Below are positions 8,341-17,299 of a DNA stretch of 64,000 nt, piece by piece. How positions within the stretch are numbered: the stretch's first letter is position 1; each line of letters starts with the position of its first letter. Under the pieces are notes generated by a model, which was not told where the DNA came from, did not search any database, and worked only from the letters and a program-made list of their open reading frames with translations. The translations under genes and the position numbers were made by a program. Source of the stretch: Elusimicrobia bacterium GWD2_63_28 (GTDB lineage Bacteria > Elusimicrobiota > Elusimicrobia > Elusimicrobiales > UBA9959); the NCBI GenBank assembly GCA_001799895.1, contig MGUI01000007.1:62001-126000 (forward strand). The letters run 5' to 3'.

Positions 8341-9552
8341 ATGGCTAAAATTTCAAGCGGTCGGGCCGGCATAGCGGTCAGGACTATCCTGGCGCTGGGC
8401 CTGCTGCTCTGCGCAGGGGGGGCCGGGCGCGCGCAGGAGACGGTTAAACTGAACATAAAGGCGGCCGCTCCGGCGGATACCCCGGAGTACGACGTTCTTT
8501 TCATAGCGGGCAACTGCCCGGAGCTTGGGAACTGGAACCCGGGCCTGGTGAGGCTGGTAAAAAAAGACGGCGTCCACAGCCTGGACCTGGAAGTCAGGGC
8601 CGGCGCTTCCCTGGAATATAAATACACGCGGGGAAACTGGGACACGGTAGAGAAAGGCGCTGATTTCTCCGAACTGGAGAACAGGCGCCTCACGCCCCTG
8701 GCCTCCGCCGAGATCAGCGACACGATACTGAACTGGGCGGACAAGAAGCCGTACCTGCCTGAGCAGCGCACGGTGACCGGGACCTTGCTGTATCATAAGG
8801 ACTTTTACTCCCGCGCCCTTAAAAACAAGCGGACGCTGGCGGTCTGGCTGCCTCCCTCGTACGCGGCGTCCAAGGAAAAACGCTACCCCGTGATCTACAT
8901 GCACGACGGGCAGAATCTCTTCGACAAGGCCACCGCCTTCATCGGCGAGGAGTGGGGGGCGGACGAGGCCGCGGCGGCCCTTGCGGCGCAGGATCCCTCC
9001 CTGGAGGCCATCGTGGTGGGGGTGTATAATACCGGCGACCGGCTGGCCGAATACACGCCGCACCGCGACGGAGCGCGCGGCGGAGGAAAAGGGCGGGACT
9101 ACGCCAAATTCATAGTAAAAGAAGTAAAGCCGTTCATCGATGGCGCTTACCGCACCCTTAAGGACAGGAATAACACTTCTACGGCTGGCTCTTCGCTCGG
9201 CGGCGTCATCTCGCTGTACCTGCTGCTTGAATATCCGAAGGTCTTTTCCAGGGCGGGAGCTCTTTCCCCGTCGCTGTACTGGGCGGACGGCGCCCTGCCC
9301 GCGCTGGCAGGCAAGAAGGCGGCCGCCGGCAAGATGAAGATCTGGCTCAGCATGGGGACGGAGGAGGGGAACAGCTCCGCTCCTGACCCCCTGGAACAGG
9401 CCCGCGGTCTGCGCTCCCGGCTGCTCGGCAAGGGCTTTGCAGAGAACAAGGACCTTGTTTATGTCGAGGACCAGGGCGCCCGGCACAGCGAAAAATACTG
9501 GGCCGGGCAGGTCCCCGCGCTGTTCAGGTTTCTCCTGCAAACCGGCCCCTGA
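8341..9552 (+). CDS. Secreted CBM20-esterase (enterochelin esterase-like)
   Basis: This 403-residue protein starts with a signal peptide (about 1-31, cleavage near GRA/QE). Next comes a starch-binding-type domain (about 34-130, with the CBM20-like GNCPELGNWNP segment), then an alpha/beta-hydrolase of the esterase D / enterochelin esterase group (about 143-400). The nucleophile is Ser285 in GSSLG, and His382 in ARHSE is the likely catalytic His. It probably acts outside the cytoplasm on an ester, perhaps on a carbohydrate. Substrate is unknown. A hairpin with a T-run follows. Confidence 0.8.
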   Translation: MAKISSGRAGIAVRTILALGLLLCAGGAGRAQETVKLNIKAAAPADTPEYDVLFIAGNCPELGNWNPGLVRLVKKDGVHSLDLEVRAGASLEYKYTRGNWDTVEKGADFSELENRRLTPLASAEISDTILNWADKKPYLPEQRTVTGTLLYHKDFYSRALKNKRTLAVWLPPSYAASKEKRYPVIYMHDGQNLFDKATAFIGEEWGADEAAAALAAQDPSLEAIVVGVYNTGDRLAEYTPHRDGARGGGKGRDYAKFIVKEVKPFIDGAYRTLKDRNNTSTAGSSLGGVISLYLLLEYPKVFSRAGALSPSLYWADGALPALAGKKAAAGKMKIWLSMGTEEGNSSAPDPLEQARGLRSRLLGKGFAENKDLVYVEDQGARHSEKYWAGQVPALFRFLLQTGP

Positions 9553-9615
9553 GCCCCGCGGCGCCTGAAAACGCCTTTCCAGGGCGGAAAATTCCATAAG
9601 GTGCTCTTTAATTTA

Positions 9616-9651
9616 TATAATTAAAGCCTGCGGCCGGTTTCCGCGGGCTTT
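9616..9651 (+). promoter_or_regulatory. TATAAT box and GC hairpin before dnaE
   Basis: TATAAT (9616-9621) sits in an AT-rich stretch 40 bases before the dnaE ATG. A hairpin follows at once: arms 9623-9633 and 9641-9651, 11 bp with one G-T pair and a 7-base loop, then TTCTATTT. The hairpin plus T-rich tail could end esterase transcription, or it could form in the dnaE leader. The two readings cannot be separated by eye. dnaE has no visible Shine-Dalgarno sequence. Confidence 0.45.
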
Positions 9652-9660
9652 TCTATTTAC

Positions 9661-12600
9661 ATGGCGCCTGAATTCATACATCTTCACAACCACTCCGAGT
9701 ACTCGCTGCTTGACGGCATGCTGCGCCTTTCTGACGGCCACGGCAATCCCTCCGAATTCCTCAAGGGCCTTGGCGCCCAGAAGGGCAACGCCCTCGCCAT
9801 CACCGACCACGGCAACATGTACGGCGCCATGGAGTTCTACTTCATGGCCAACGCGGCGGGCCTGAAGCCCATCATCGGCTGCGAATGCTACGTCACCCGC
9901 GGCTCCCGCAAGGACCGCGACAAGGGCACCAGCCGCCGCGACAACGGCCACATGACCGTCCTCGCCAAAAACGAGGCCGGCTACCGCAACCTGATGAAGA
10001 TGGTCTCCAACTCCTTCCTCGAGGGCTTCTACCACGACCCCCGCATAGATTCCGAGCTGCTCGCCAAACACGCCGACGGCCTCATCTGCCTGTCCGGCTG
10101 CCTCAAGTCCCATATCGCCCGCAACTGCGCCGAGGGCAAGATAGACGAGGCCGTGAAAATGGCCGCCGAGTACAACGACATCCTCGGCCGGGGAAATTTC
10201 TACCTCGAGCTGATGGACCACACCATCCCCGAGGAGCAGGCCGCGATGGCCGGCCTGATCGAGGTCGCCAAGCGCACCGGCATCCCGCTCGTGGCCACCA
10301 ACGACTGCCACTACCAGAAAAAAGAGGACTGGGAAGCCCACGAAGCCCATGTCTGCATCTCCACCGGCAAGACGCTCGACGACCCCGACCGGATGAGGCA
10401 GACCCAGCACGAGCTCTATTACAAATCCCCCGAAGAGATGATCAGGCTCTTCTCGCACACCCCCGAAGCTATAAAGAACACCCTCGTCATAGCCGAGCAG
10501 TGCAATATAAAGATCGACACCAGCAAGCTGCACCTGCCGGCCTTCGATATCCCTCCGGCGTATAAAGAGAAGCACCCGGAAGGGGATGGAGACTACTATT
10601 ATCTCAAGGACCTCTGCGACGCCGGCCTCAAGAAGAAAGTCCCGAACGCCGGGGACGACTACCGCAAGCGCCTCGAGTTCGAGCTGGATACCATCAAGAA
10701 GATGGGCTTCTCCAGCTACTTCCTGATCGTCATGGATTTCATCAACCACGGCCGCAGCATCGGCGTGCCCGTGGGCCCCGGCCGCGGCTCAGGCGCCGGC
10801 GCGCTGGTGGCCTACACGCTCGACATCACCCGCGTGGACCCGCTGCCCAACTCCCTGCTGTTCGAGCGCTTCCTCAACCCGGGCCGCAAGAGCATGCCCG
10901 ACCTCGACATCGACTTTTCCGACGACGGCCGCGAGAAGGTGGTGCAGTACGTCCGCGAGAAATACGGCGCCAGCCGCGTGGCCAACATCATCACCTACGG
11001 CACCATAAAGGCCAAGAGCGCCGTGCGCGACGTGGGCCGCGTGATGGGCATTCCCCTCTCCGACGTCAACGCCATCGCCAAGCTGGTGCCGTCCGACCTG
11101 GGCACCACCCTCTTCAAGGCCTTGAACGAGGTCAACGAGCTCAAGGAATACCAGCGCGACCCCAAGATCAAGAAGATGTTCGACATCGCCCTCAAGGTGG
11201 AGGGGCTGCGCCGCCAGACCGGAGTGCACGCGGCCGGCGTGGTGATCTCCAAGGACGACGTCACCGACTACGTGCCGCTGGCCAACCGCAACAACAAGGA
11301 CGTCATCACCACGCAGTACGACGGCAACATGCTCGGCGCCCTGGGCATGCTGAAGGTGGACTTCCTCGGCCTGCGCACGCTGACCATCATAGAGACGGCT
11401 TCCGAGTTCATCCGCAAGCTGCCCGGCCAGGAAACGTTCGACATCTACTCCGTGCAGATGGACGACAAGAAAACTTTCGACCTGCTGTGCGAAGGCAAGA
11501 CCACCGGCGTGTTCCAGCTGGAAAGCGAGGGCATGAAGAAGCTGGTGAAGGGCCTCAAGCCCACGGCCTTCAGCGACATCGCCGCCCTGGTGGCGCTGTA
11601 CCGCCCAGGCCCGATAGAGAGCGGCATGCTCGAGATGTTCGTCGAGCGCAAGCACGGCCGCAAGAAGATAGTCTACGACCACCCCCTGCTGGAGCCGATC
11701 CTCAAGGACACCTACGGCACCATGGTGTACCAGGAGCAGGTGATGGAAATTTCCAAGAGCCTGGCCAAGTTCACGCCCAGCGAGGCCGACGATTTCCGCA
11801 AGGCCATGGGCAAGAAGAAACTCGACGTCATGGAGAAGCTGCGCGTGAAGTTCGTGGACCAGTCCAAGCAGCACCACGCCATCCCCAATAAGCTCTCCAG
11901 CAAGATCTTCGACGACATGGCGAAATTCGCGGGCTATGGCTTCAACAAGTCCCACTCGGTCGCCTACGCCCTGGTGGCCTACCATACGGCCTGGCTGAAG
12001 GCCAACTACCCGGTGGAGTTCATGGCCGCCCTGCTCACGAGCGAGATCGGCAAGAGCGCCGTCAACTCCGAGGAGAAGGAGAACAAGCTGGTCACCTACA
12101 TCGGCGAGGCCCAGGACATGGAGATAGAGATAGCCGGGCCCAGCGTGAACCGCTCGTTCAAGAAATTTTCCATAGAGGACCACAGCGGCAAGCCGGCCAT
12201 CCGCTTCGCGCTGACCGCGGTGAAGAACGTGGGCGAGGGCGTCGTGGAGGCCATCGTGGCCGAGCGCGCCAAGAACGGCCCGTTCCGCTCTTTCGAGGAG
12301 TTCACGCTGCGCGTGGACTCCAAGCAGCTCAACAAGCGGGTCATAGAGTCGATGGCCAAGGGCGGCTGCTTCGACTGCTTCTACCCCGCGGAAAAGCCGG
12401 AGATCTCCCGCACCAGGGCTACGGAGGCCGTGGAGGCCTTCTGCGGCGGCAAGAACCGCGACTGCAACCAGACCATGCTCTTCGGCGAGGAGAAGAAGGC
12501 CGAGCCCGTGATGAACGAGCACACGCTGCTCAAGAACGAGCACGAGGTGCTGGGCTTCTATTTCTCGGGCCACCCGCTCAACAGCTACCGGCGCCACCTC

Positions 12601-13173
12601 GGCATGGTCTCGAACGCGCAGGTGGACAAACTGCTTGCCGGCGGCTTCGCCGAGGGCGCCATGGTGCGCGTGGCCGGCATCGTCTCGCAGTTCAAGAACA
12701 TGCAGACCAAGAAGACCGGCGAGGCCATGGCCAAGTTCGAGGTGGAGGACCTGACCGGCAATATAGGCGTCTGCCTCTTCCCCAAGAAATACAAGATCTA
12801 CGGCCCCCAGCTGGGCCTCAATAAAGTGGTGGTGGTGGCCGGCAAGGTGCAGAAATCCGATTTCGGAGAACAGAACTACGAGCTGATAGCCGAGGAGGCC
12901 TACAGCCTCTTCGACGCGATGAACAAGTGGGCCCGCGGCCTGCTGATCAGCCTGCCGGAGGGCCTGCTCTTCGACGAGAAGCAGCTGCACGAGCTGAAGA
13001 CGGCGCTCGGCAAAAACCACGGCATGTGCCCGGTGTATTTCCAGGTGAACACCAAGGGGCGCGGCACCTACATGATAGAGACCACTGAGCGCGTGGCGCT
13101 CAGCGACGCCCTGCTGCGCGAGATAGACAGACTGGTGGGAGACAAGACATGGAAAGTCGAAAGCGGATTCTGA
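9661..13173 (+). CDS. dnaE: DNA polymerase III alpha subunit
   Basis: This 1170-residue DnaE1-type replicative polymerase begins with the PHP domain (about 5-290; His8, His10, Asp49 and His50 in the HLHNH and ITDHGN motifs). The palm follows, with the catalytic signature PDLDIDF at 413-419 and PGRGSGAG at 373-380. Fingers and the helix-hairpin-helix region come next, then an OB-fold domain near 990-1050. Length is normal for the family. Its 3' end overlaps the receiver gene by 25 bases. No Shine-Dalgarno sequence is visible before the ATG. Confidence 0.97.
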   Translation: MAPEFIHLHNHSEYSLLDGMLRLSDGHGNPSEFLKGLGAQKGNALAITDHGNMYGAMEFYFMANAAGLKPIIGCECYVTRGSRKDRDKGTSRRDNGHMTVLAKNEAGYRNLMKMVSNSFLEGFYHDPRIDSELLAKHADGLICLSGCLKSHIARNCAEGKIDEAVKMAAEYNDILGRGNFYLELMDHTIPEEQAAMAGLIEVAKRTGIPLVATNDCHYQKKEDWEAHEAHVCISTGKTLDDPDRMRQTQHELYYKSPEEMIRLFSHTPEAIKNTLVIAEQCNIKIDTSKLHLPAFDIPPAYKEKHPEGDGDYYYLKDLCDAGLKKKVPNAGDDYRKRLEFELDTIKKMGFSSYFLIVMDFINHGRSIGVPVGPGRGSGAGALVAYTLDITRVDPLPNSLLFERFLNPGRKSMPDLDIDFSDDGREKVVQYVREKYGASRVANIITYGTIKAKSAVRDVGRVMGIPLSDVNAIAKLVPSDLGTTLFKALNEVNELKEYQRDPKIKKMFDIALKVEGLRRQTGVHAAGVVISKDDVTDYVPLANRNNKDVITTQYDGNMLGALGMLKVDFLGLRTLTIIETASEFIRKLPGQETFDIYSVQMDDKKTFDLLCEGKTTGVFQLESEGMKKLVKGLKPTAFSDIAALVALYRPGPIESGMLEMFVERKHGRKKIVYDHPLLEPILKDTYGTMVYQEQVMEISKSLAKFTPSEADDFRKAMGKKKLDVMEKLRVKFVDQSKQHHAIPNKLSSKIFDDMAKFAGYGFNKSHSVAYALVAYHTAWLKANYPVEFMAALLTSEIGKSAVNSEEKENKLVTYIGEAQDMEIEIAGPSVNRSFKKFSIEDHSGKPAIRFALTAVKNVGEGVVEAIVAERAKNGPFRSFEEFTLRVDSKQLNKRVIESMAKGGCFDCFYPAEKPEISRTRATEAVEAFCGGKNRDCNQTMLFGEEKKAEPVMNEHTLLKNEHEVLGFYFSGHPLNSYRRHLGMVSNAQVDKLLAGGFAEGAMVRVAGIVSQFKNMQTKKTGEAMAKFEVEDLTGNIGVCLFPKKYKIYGPQLGLNKVVVVAGKVQKSDFGEQNYELIAEEAYSLFDAMNKWARGLLISLPEGLLFDEKQLHELKTALGKNHGMCPVYFQVNTKGRGTYMIETTERVALSDALLREIDRLVGDKTWKVESGF

Positions 13174-13523
13174 TAGCGGATGACGACCCGGACCTGATAG
13201 ACCTGCTGGAATCCTTTTTCCGGGGGCAGGGCTACGACGTGACCGCGAAGGTCAACGGCAAGGACGCCCTGCAGGCGGCGGAAACGGAGAAGTTCGACCT
13301 GGTGCTGCTCGACGTGATGATGCCCTATATAGACGGCTACCACGTGGCCAGCGAGATCTCCTCGCGCCTGGGCACCGAGGCCCCCAAGATAATAATCATG
13401 ACCTCCCGCGACACCGCCAGCGAAAAGGGGATAGCCCTGCTCAGCGGCGCCAACGACGTGGTGCAGAAGCCGTTTTCCCTGGAGGACATAGAGTCCAAGG
13501 TGAAGGCCGCGCTCGCGCCCTGA
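13149..13523 (+). CDS. Single-domain response regulator (receiver only)
   Basis: This 124-residue protein is a stand-alone CheY-like receiver. The acidic pocket lies at residues 11-13 (ADDD), the phosphoacceptor is Asp55 in LVLLDVMMP, the switch Thr is 85, and the conserved Lys is 107 in QKPF. No output domain follows. Its ATG lies inside the last codons of dnaE, with GGGAGA a few bases upstream acting as Shine-Dalgarno, so translation is probably coupled. The partner kinase is not adjacent. Confidence 0.88.
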   Translation: MESRKRILIADDDPDLIDLLESFFRGQGYDVTAKVNGKDALQAAETEKFDLVLLDVMMPYIDGYHVASEISSRLGTEAPKIIIMTSRDTASEKGIALLSGANDVVQKPFSLEDIESKVKAALAP

Positions 13524-13557
13524 TTTTCGGTATTGACTGACATTCAAGGAAGGAAAG

Positions 13558-14307
13558 ATGAAAAAACTTAAAGTTGTGATAGCGCTGCTGCTGCTGGCCC
13601 CGGCGTTCCCGCTGGCCGCCAAGGACAAGGACGGGGGGGAGGCCGTGGTGGTCCCCGACGTGGAGATGATAGACATCCCGACCGCGGGCATACTGGACTA
13701 TTACGGCTTCATGCTCAAGACCCGCTTTTATTCAGGCGGCGGCGTACAGGGCGGCCTCAACTTCGGCGTGCAGGAGCGCCTGAACCTCGGCGCCTCCATG
13801 ACCGTGGACAGGCTGGTCGGCTCGGATTCGCCGGTAAAAATGCGCCGCCCGGAGATACAGGTGAAATTCCGCTTCTTCGACGGCGGCTATTACATCCCGG
13901 CGGTGGCGGTAGGCTACGACGGGCAGGGCTACTATTACGACCCGGTCGACAAGAAATACCTGGAGAAGGGCAAGGGCCTTTACCTGGTGGGCTCCAAGGA
14001 GATCGGCGTGCCCGGCCTGGCCCTGCACGGCGGCTTCAACGTCTCCGATTTCGACAAGAACTACCTGTTCGCCTTCCTCGGCCTCAACTACACGCTGGAG
14101 GACAAGGTGGCCTTCATGCTGGAACTGGACAACATGTTCCACGAGGACGACCCCAAGCGCTTCAACTCCGGCATCCGCTTCTACGTGACGCCGTATTTCC
14201 AGCTGGACATGGCCGTGCGCGGCATAGGCCGCACCGGGGAATTCTCCAACGGCGAGGACCGCAAGGCCGAGCGCATCGCCCAGATGCGCTACACCACCAG
14301 TTTTTAA
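13558..14307 (+). CDS. Outer-membrane beta-barrel-like protein
   Basis: This 249-residue protein has a signal peptide (about 1-21, ending PLAA). After it come alternating aromatic/hydrophobic stretches typical of beta-barrel strands (FMLKTRFYSG, LNFGVQERLNLG, FRFFDGGYYIP, FYVTPYFQLDMAVRG). The pattern resembles the YjbH-like family of exopolysaccharide-associated or unassigned outer-membrane proteins, though I cannot confirm the family. It is preceded by AAGGAAGGAAAG and lies 34 bp after the receiver gene and 21 bp before pfk. Confidence 0.6.
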   Translation: MKKLKVVIALLLLAPAFPLAAKDKDGGEAVVVPDVEMIDIPTAGILDYYGFMLKTRFYSGGGVQGGLNFGVQERLNLGASMTVDRLVGSDSPVKMRRPEIQVKFRFFDGGYYIPAVAVGYDGQGYYYDPVDKKYLEKGKGLYLVGSKEIGVPGLALHGGFNVSDFDKNYLFAFLGLNYTLEDKVAFMLELDNMFHEDDPKRFNSGIRFYVTPYFQLDMAVRGIGRTGEFSNGEDRKAERIAQMRYTTSF

Positions 14308-14328
14308 CTTAACCTCAAAGGAGACAAC

Positions 14329-15363
14329 ATGAAAAAGAAGATAGGAATTTTAACCGGCGGCGGCGACTGCCCCGGGCTCAACCCGGCCATCCGCGGCTGC
14401 GTGTACGCCGCGGAGAAGTTCGGCTACCAGTGCGTGGGCCTGCAGGACGGCTGGAAGGGCCTGGTGAACGGCGTCACCATGCCGCTCGACCGCGAGACGG
14501 TGGAGTACGCCATCATGAAGGGCGGCACGATGCTGGGCACCTCCCGCACCAACCCGTTCAAGGAAGAGGCCAACGTGAAGAAATGCCTGGCTAATTTCAA
14601 GAAGCTCGGCCTCCACGCCCTGGTGGCGATGGGCGGCGAGGACACGCTGGGCGTGGCCACCCGCCTCTACGGCGAGCACAAGCTCAATGTCGTAGGCGTG
14701 CCCAAGACCATGGACAATGATCTGAACGCGACCGACTACACCTTCGGTTTCGATACCTCCGTGACCAAGGCCATGGAGGGCGCCGAGGCGCTGATAGACA
14801 CCGGGCGCAGCCACCGCCGCGTGATGGTGCTCGAGGTGATGGGCCGCCACGCCGGCTGGGTGGCGCTGTTCACCGGCATAGCCTCCGCCGCGGACTACGT
14901 CTGCCTGCCCGAGCGCAAGATCAACACGATAGAGATGATAGAGAAGATCAAGGCCGCCTACGCCCGCAAGCGCTTCGCGCTGGTGGTCACCAGCGAGGCC
15001 TCCGTGCTGCCGGCCGAGAAGGCCGACGAGAACAAGCACGAGCTCGACCAGTTCGGCCACCACATCCTCAAGGACCGCGGCATGGGCGAGCATATCGCCG
15101 GCTTCATCCAGAAGCAGACCGGTTTCGAGACCCGCTCGGCCGTGATAGGCCACCTGCAGCGCGGCGGGGCGCCGACGCTCTTCGACCGCATCCTCGGCAC
15201 CCGCGTGGGCATCAAGGCCGCGGAGCTGGTGCGCGACGGGCAGTGGGGGCAGATGAGCGCCCTCGTCGGCAATAACGTGGTCGGAGTGCCCCTGGCGAAG
15301 GCCACCGGCGAGCTCAAGACCGTGTCCAAGGAATGGTTCGACCTGATGGAAGTGCTGTTCTAA
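14329..15363 (+). CDS. pfp: 6-phosphofructokinase, probably pyrophosphate-dependent
   Basis: This 344-residue enzyme phosphorylates fructose 6-phosphate. It has GGGDCPGLN (10-18), GGED (102-105), PKTMDND (125-131) and MGRHAGWVA (171-179). In this family an Asp following the Gly-Gly-acidic triplet (Asp105 here, aligned with Gly104 of the E. coli ATP enzyme), together with a Lys in PKT-DND (aligned with E. coli Gly124), marks pyrophosphate use; the GGEDTLGVA wording matches the actinobacterial PPi type. A PPi enzyme would make the step reversible. A clear AAGGAG precedes the ATG. Confidence 0.88.
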   Translation: MKKKIGILTGGGDCPGLNPAIRGCVYAAEKFGYQCVGLQDGWKGLVNGVTMPLDRETVEYAIMKGGTMLGTSRTNPFKEEANVKKCLANFKKLGLHALVAMGGEDTLGVATRLYGEHKLNVVGVPKTMDNDLNATDYTFGFDTSVTKAMEGAEALIDTGRSHRRVMVLEVMGRHAGWVALFTGIASAADYVCLPERKINTIEMIEKIKAAYARKRFALVVTSEASVLPAEKADENKHELDQFGHHILKDRGMGEHIAGFIQKQTGFETRSAVIGHLQRGGAPTLFDRILGTRVGIKAAELVRDGQWGQMSALVGNNVVGVPLAKATGELKTVSKEWFDLMEVLF

Positions 15364-15380
15364 AACAGCCCGGCGGTTAC

Positions 15381-15454
15381 GGGGTTTTGGAAGGCGGAGT
15401 TCCTCACCTTCCAAACCCCTTAACGCGGGGACCAGCAGACAGTTTAAGGGGTTT
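15381..15454 (+). promoter_or_regulatory. Two mutually exclusive hairpins ahead of the HAMP gene
   Basis: Three segments can pair in two ways. Segment A (15381-15394) pairs with B (15407-15419), 13 bp with one bulged T. Segment B extended (15413-15423) also pairs perfectly over 11 bp with C (15444-15454). C contains the AAGGGG that is the only Shine-Dalgarno candidate for the ATG at 15456. The A-B fold would leave the ribosome site free; the B-C fold would hide it. A plain terminator for pfk is less likely, since no T-run follows the A-B stem. Confidence 0.5.
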
Positions 15455-15455
15455 T

Positions 15456-16001
15456 ATGACTGAAAATACTCAAGCTAAGGCGCCGGCGCAGTTCCAGCGC
15501 AAGACCATACTGATAAAGAAGCACCTGCAGTACCGCTACATGGCGCTGATCTTCTTCAGCGTGCTTCTGGCCTTCCTCGTTTTCGGCCTGGAGGCGATCT
15601 GGACCGTGTCCAAGGTGGTCAACGAGAACCCGTACCTGATGCCGCTGCTGGACATTATCAAGCAGATGGCGCCGCTGTTCGCGATAAAGATCGTCATGTA
15701 CATGGTCGTCGTGACCATCGTGGCCGCCGTCATTTCGCACCGCATGGCCGGGCCCATCTTCAAGTTCGAGAAGAGCTGTTCCACCGTGGCCGAGGGCGAC
15801 CTGACGCACCGCGTCTACCTGCGCCAGGGCGACCAGTTGACCGACCTGCAGGACCACTTCAACAACATGGTCGGGGCGGTCAACGAGGTAGTGAAAGAAT
15901 ATGAACAGCTGCGCGCGGCCGACGAGGGCGGGCCGTCCGCCGAAAAGGCCGCGGCGGTAAAAGCCAAGGTAGCGGAAATAATGCCCAAGTTCAAGATATG
16001 A
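15456..16001 (+). CDS. Membrane HAMP-domain protein without output domain
   Basis: This 181-residue protein has two transmembrane segments (about 28-50 and 72-94) with a short loop between them. A HAMP domain follows (about 95-147, with the P of AGPIF and the GD-L linker), then a charged tail. No kinase, cyclase or chemoreceptor output is attached, so it may relay signals by contact with another protein. The ATG at 15456 is chosen over an upstream in-frame start because the longer frame would run through pfk and the hairpins. It overlaps the TolC gene by ATGA. Confidence 0.75.
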   Translation: MTENTQAKAPAQFQRKTILIKKHLQYRYMALIFFSVLLAFLVFGLEAIWTVSKVVNENPYLMPLLDIIKQMAPLFAIKIVMYMVVVTIVAAVISHRMAGPIFKFEKSCSTVAEGDLTHRVYLRQGDQLTDLQDHFNNMVGAVNEVVKEYEQLRAADEGGPSAEKAAAVKAKVAEIMPKFKI

Positions 16002-17281
16002 GATCCTTAGCCGCCGCTCTGGCCCTGGCGCTGGCCGCCGGGCCGGCAGCGGCACAAAAGAACGGCGAAGCCGTTACCATAGAACAAGCCGCGGCGATAG
16101 CCGTAAAGAACAGCCCCGCCGCCCTGGCGGCGGAGCAGGACATCATCATAGCGAGGCAGCGCGTCCGGGAGGCCCGCTTCATGGCGCTGCCGCAATTGTC
16201 GCTGTCGGGCACGCTGAGCCGCCTCGACCTGGAATACCCGGCCCTGCTCGGCTCAGACCTGGGGGACCGCTACGTAGACCCAGCAGCGGGCAACTCCTTC
16301 TACAGCCTGCGGGCTCAGGCCCTGCAGCCGCTCTATACCGGCGGCAAGAACAGCAACACGCTGAAGCTGGCGAAGACCTCCCATAACCAGGCGAAGGTTA
16401 ACTTTGAAACCGTCAGGTCCGACGCCGCGCTGGCGGCGAAGAAGGCTTTTTACACTCTTTTATATCAGCGCCGGCTGAAGGAAGCTACGTCTTACTGGCT
16501 GGCCCGCGCACGCGCGCAGGCCGCGCAGCTGCCCAAAGACGCCTTCGAAGAGCTGGAGGCCGCCATCCTCGTTTCCGGGCTTACCGGCCGCAACCGCCAG
16601 GCCGAGGGCGCGCTTGAGGCGTCGAACACGGAACTGCTGAAGGTGATGAACCGGGAGCCCGGCCACCCCGTGGAGGCCGACGGCAGGTTCGAGGTGATTC
16701 CCGTGGAGAGCGGGACGGGCAGCAGCCTGGTCACGGCCATGGAGGCCCGCTCCGAACTGAAGAGCGAGCTGTACAAGGCCCAGATGGACGACATAGCGGT
16801 GAACATGGCCATGATACGCCGCTATCCCACCATTTACCTGGGCGCGAGCTACGACGTGAACGCCTACAGGTTTTCCTCCATGATGGAGTCCGCGGAGCGC
16901 ACGGGCAGCTGGCTGGCTTCCATCGCCATCCACTTCCCGCTTTCCTACGACATCTGGACGCAGGTGCAGCAGCGCCGGGCCCAGCAGCGGCAGGGCGAGC
17001 TGAAGCGCGCCGAGCTGCAGGACAGGATACGCTTCGAGATAGTCTCCGCGCACAAAGAGTCGGCCGCCAGGCAGGAGGAGGCCGCCAGGCTCGGCGAGGA
17101 ATTCAGCCGCCTGAAGGAAGGCTATGAGGCCGCCGCGCGGACCGCCAAGCCGTCCCTGCCGGCGCTGCGCGCCCTCTGCGCGCTCAGCGAGCTGGAAGAG
17201 CGGCACGCGGCCGCCGTCTACGCGCAGCTGCTGGCCCGCATAAAGCTGGAGTGGGCCCGGGGCCGGGATTTCTCCAGGTGA
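15998..17281 (+). CDS. TolC-family outer-membrane efflux protein
   Basis: This 427-residue protein has a signal peptide (about 1-19, ending AAA/QK) and two internally similar helical halves typical of TolC-like channels. Telling features are VTIEQAAAIAVKNSP near 24-40, long coiled-coil-like helices, and QPLYTGGKN near 110. It would form an outer-membrane duct for efflux or type I secretion. No adaptor (HlyD-like) or inner-membrane pump lies next to it; its neighbours are the HAMP protein and a patatin, which is unusual. Confidence 0.85.
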   Translation: MRSLAAALALALAAGPAAAQKNGEAVTIEQAAAIAVKNSPAALAAEQDIIIARQRVREARFMALPQLSLSGTLSRLDLEYPALLGSDLGDRYVDPAAGNSFYSLRAQALQPLYTGGKNSNTLKLAKTSHNQAKVNFETVRSDAALAAKKAFYTLLYQRRLKEATSYWLARARAQAAQLPKDAFEELEAAILVSGLTGRNRQAEGALEASNTELLKVMNREPGHPVEADGRFEVIPVESGTGSSLVTAMEARSELKSELYKAQMDDIAVNMAMIRRYPTIYLGASYDVNAYRFSSMMESAERTGSWLASIAIHFPLSYDIWTQVQQRRAQQRQGELKRAELQDRIRFEIVSAHKESAARQEEAARLGEEFSRLKEGYEAAARTAKPSLPALRALCALSELEERHAAAVYAQLLARIKLEWARGRDFSR

Positions 17282-17299
17282 CGCCGCCCAGGATTTAAC

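Noticed and set aside
9623-9651. Riboswitch before dnaE
   Set aside because: Only one simple hairpin is present; there is no multi-stem aptamer and its position fits a terminator of the upstream gene.
10789-13020. 743-codon open frame opposite dnaE
   Set aside because: It lies fully antisense to a complete, clearly conserved polymerase gene; long antisense frames are expected from the high-GC third-position bias. The translation is His/Leu/Val-rich with no motif.
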